Source: Beijerinckiaceae bacterium | Lineage (GTDB): Bacteria; Pseudomonadota; Alphaproteobacteria; Rhizobiales; Beijerinckiaceae | NCBI GenBank assembly: GCA_021324915.1 | Contig: JAJPIC010000011.1 | Span: forward strand, 238,869 to 302,868 | Direction: 5' to 3' | Length of the DNA stretch: 64,000 nucleotides | Shown here: positions 62,703 to 64,000 of the stretch, one piece after another | How the letters are laid out: every line of letters starts with the position of its first letter | Numbering within the stretch: the stretch's first letter is position 1 | Notes under the pieces: generated by a model | What the model was told of the DNA's origin: nothing | Databases searched by the model: none | The model's input: the letters and a program-made list of their open reading frames with translations, nothing else | Position numbers and translations under genes: made by a program

Positions 62703-62873
62703 AAGTTTCCTCCCGCAGGAATGCTGGCCAGGCAAAACTAGGGAGGGCGCGACGATTCGGTCTTCCAGAAAATCGGATTACAAAAAATTCAGAGGCCTCG
62801 GCGCCGAATGCCGCTCAAATTCGAAATCGAACGGGCTCGCACCCTGCCGCCTCGGGCGATCGGGCCGGCGGAT

Positions 62874-63857
62874 TCACGCCTGGGTGCGACCGGGCAGAAC
62901 TTCTTCGAGCAACTTGAATTCGGCATGCGCAAATTTCAGCTCTTGGCTCCCGGCAATGCCGATCGGATTTTCCAGGAGATGCGCGGCGCGGATCTCCGCC
63001 CTATAGCGCGCCGGCGTCACGCCTTGGATGCGCCGGAAGCAATCGCTCAAATGGCTTTGGCTGCTGAACCCGACCATGAGCGCGATGTCGACGAGCGAGA
63101 GATTGGGATTGTTCAAGAGCGCCTTGGCGCGCTCGACCCGCCGCTCGATTTGGAATTGATGCGGCGACCGGCCGGTTGCTTTCTTGAACGCGGCGCAGAA
63201 ATATCTCGGCGTCAGATCGACGAGATCGGAGACCTCCGAAAGGGCGATGTTTCGGTTGAGGTTGCGCTCGAAATAATCGAGGACGATCTGCAACTTGCCG
63301 TCCGAAAGCGGGGCCGGCTTGAATTGCGGCTCGGGGCAATCCAAGAAATACGCCAATTGCGTCACGAAAATCAAAGCGGCTCTCTCCAGGAACACCTGCC
63401 CGCGCGGAAAACCGTTCAGACATTCCCTGCGGATCTCGGCGACCATCGTCGCCAGCAGCCGGTCTCTCATCCAAGACGCGTCGATCCTCACGTGCTCGGC
63501 AAGCGAGCGGACCCCTTCATCCCCGGCCATCGTTCGCGGATCGATGAAGATCCACAATCCCTGCCCGGCACTGCGGCACTGCGCTTCGAATTCATGTCCC
63601 GGGGGCACGACGATGAGATCGCGCGAGAGGACGATCGGCACTTTATGCGTCGTAAGATCGCCCCCGATCAGCCAGTTCGGCTCGCAGACCGGCTCCAATG
63701 CGAAGACGATGCCGACTGCAAGATCCTGTCGCGGAAACGCGCAATGATGCAGGCTATAGGCGCATTGCGTCCGCAGACGCACGGATCCGCCGGCCCAAGA
63801 AAGCTGCGCCTCCTGGACGGTATCCACCGGCACCTCGTGCTCGCCCTGCTCCTCCAT
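62874..63857 (-). CDS. AraC-family regulator
   Basis: Encodes 327 residues: an N-terminal AraC-binding-like domain with acidic start, then two HTH units (ALSEVSDLVDLTPRYFCAAFKKATGRSPHQF, LVDIALMVGFSSQSHLSDCFRRIQGVTPARYR). A 30-residue tail follows. It sits between the second and third esterase genes, repeating the regulator-esterase layout. The third esterase stop lies 71 bases upstream of its start. Confidence 0.9.
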   Translation of the reverse strand: MEEQGEHEVPVDTVQEAQLSWAGGSVRLRTQCAYSLHHCAFPRQDLAVGIVFALEPVCEPNWLIGGDLTTHKVPIVLSRDLIVVPPGHEFEAQCRSAGQGLWIFIDPRTMAGDEGVRSLAEHVRIDASWMRDRLLATMVAEIRRECLNGFPRGQVFLERAALIFVTQLAYFLDCPEPQFKPAPLSDGKLQIVLDYFERNLNRNIALSEVSDLVDLTPRYFCAAFKKATGRSPHQFQIERRVERAKALLNNPNLSLVDIALMVGFSSQSHLSDCFRRIQGVTPARYRAEIRAAHLLENPIGIAGSQELKFAHAEFKLLEEVLPGRTQA

Positions 63858-63879
63858 CGCTCCATCTCGTCTCGAGTTT

Positions 63880-63907
63880 GCGGGGAAGCGGCATTGCCGC
63901 TTCCCGC
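63880..63907. terminator. Hairpin after third esterase gene
   Basis: GCGGGGAAGCGGCA pairs with TGCCGCTTCCCGC (one bulged G). It lies about 20 bases past the esterase stop at 63928 on the minus strand, like the terminator of the second esterase; a CTTTT follows it on the plus strand. Confidence 0.55.
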
Positions 63908-63927
63908 TTTTCGGCTCCCGTGCGGGC

Positions 63928-64000
63928 TCAATAGGTCAAGGTCGAATCCCAGAACTTGCATTGATGCGCGGCCGAGAATTGCGCGTCCGTGAAATTCGTC
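63928..64000 (-). CDS. Third type-B carboxylesterase, C-terminus only
   Basis: Only the last 23 residues are in the window: TNFTDAQFSAAHQCKFWDST then LTY and stop. These match the C-termini of the two esterases (LTDSQFYNEHDCSFWDKVLG), with the same His-x-Cys-x-Phe-Trp-Asp ending. The gene runs off the right edge. It follows the same regulator-esterase order, so a third paralogue is near certain, though its active site is not visible. Confidence 0.8.
   Translation of the reverse strand, partial: TNFTDAQFSAAHQCKFWDSTLTY

Overview
The window reads as chromosome of a GC-rich Gram-negative bacterium, most likely an alphaproteobacterium of the Hyphomicrobiales (Beijerinckiaceae-like). The basis is codon style, a DUF3309 mini-protein, a GspMb/PilN-type type II secretion operon, EmrAB and NodT efflux genes, and FecI/FecR regulation. 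The taxon is an inference from gene style, not from a marker gene. I saw no rRNA, tRNA, CRISPR array, prophage or insertion sequence.

Region 1 (1-14.85 kb, all minus strand) is the most unusual part. In transcription order it encodes an exported STN protein with a TonB-C-like tail, a TonB, an ECF sigma factor, a FecR-type anti-sigma factor, a POTRA/ShlB-type outer-membrane protein, a fused DUF2341-LamG-ExbB proton channel, ExbD, a second TonB, a Porin_5 porin, a periplasmic coiled-coil protein, a PpiC-type prolyl isomerase, an unknown protein, a lytic transglycosylase and two small secreted proteins. It has the parts of a FecI-FecR-TonB-ExbBD surface-signalling and transport system, but the outer-membrane protein is a TpsB/FhaC-type barrel and no TonB-dependent receptor is present. 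I consider it the best candidate for an undescribed system.

Region 2 (15-20 kb, minus) holds a tandem pair of secreted proteins with a repeated GTGHYWGGSS motif, a phospholipase-D-superfamily protein, a Tat-exported protein-L-isoaspartate methyltransferase homologue and an exported dienelactone-hydrolase-like protein.

Region 3 (20-30 kb) looks like a stress and envelope block: two ferritin-like helical-bundle proteins, small hydrophilic proteins (two sharing an HHHT tail), a collagen-like lipoprotein overlapping inorganic pyrophosphatase, DUF3309, an MFS exporter, a di-haem cytochrome c, a zinc alcohol/formaldehyde dehydrogenase with an SDR, and a secreted repeat protein.

Region 4 (30-37.5 kb) has a Tat-exported molybdenum hydroxylase with its 2Fe-2S subunit, two SDRs, and MarR, AraC and TetR regulators. 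The MarR promoter region and a nearby SDR promoter share a GTGTATATRCAC palindrome, which suggests a small regulon.

Region 5 (37.6-46.7 kb, plus) is an efflux island: EmrA/EmrB next to a divergent TetR, then an RND permease, adaptor and NodT-type outer-membrane factor.

Region 6 (46.7-57.6 kb, minus) is a compact type II secretion operon read D-O-K-L-M-C-E-F-G-H-I-J. Region 7 (58-64 kb, minus) alternates secreted type-B carboxylesterases with AraC regulators; the third esterase runs off the right edge. These esterases are plausible cargo of the adjacent type II system.
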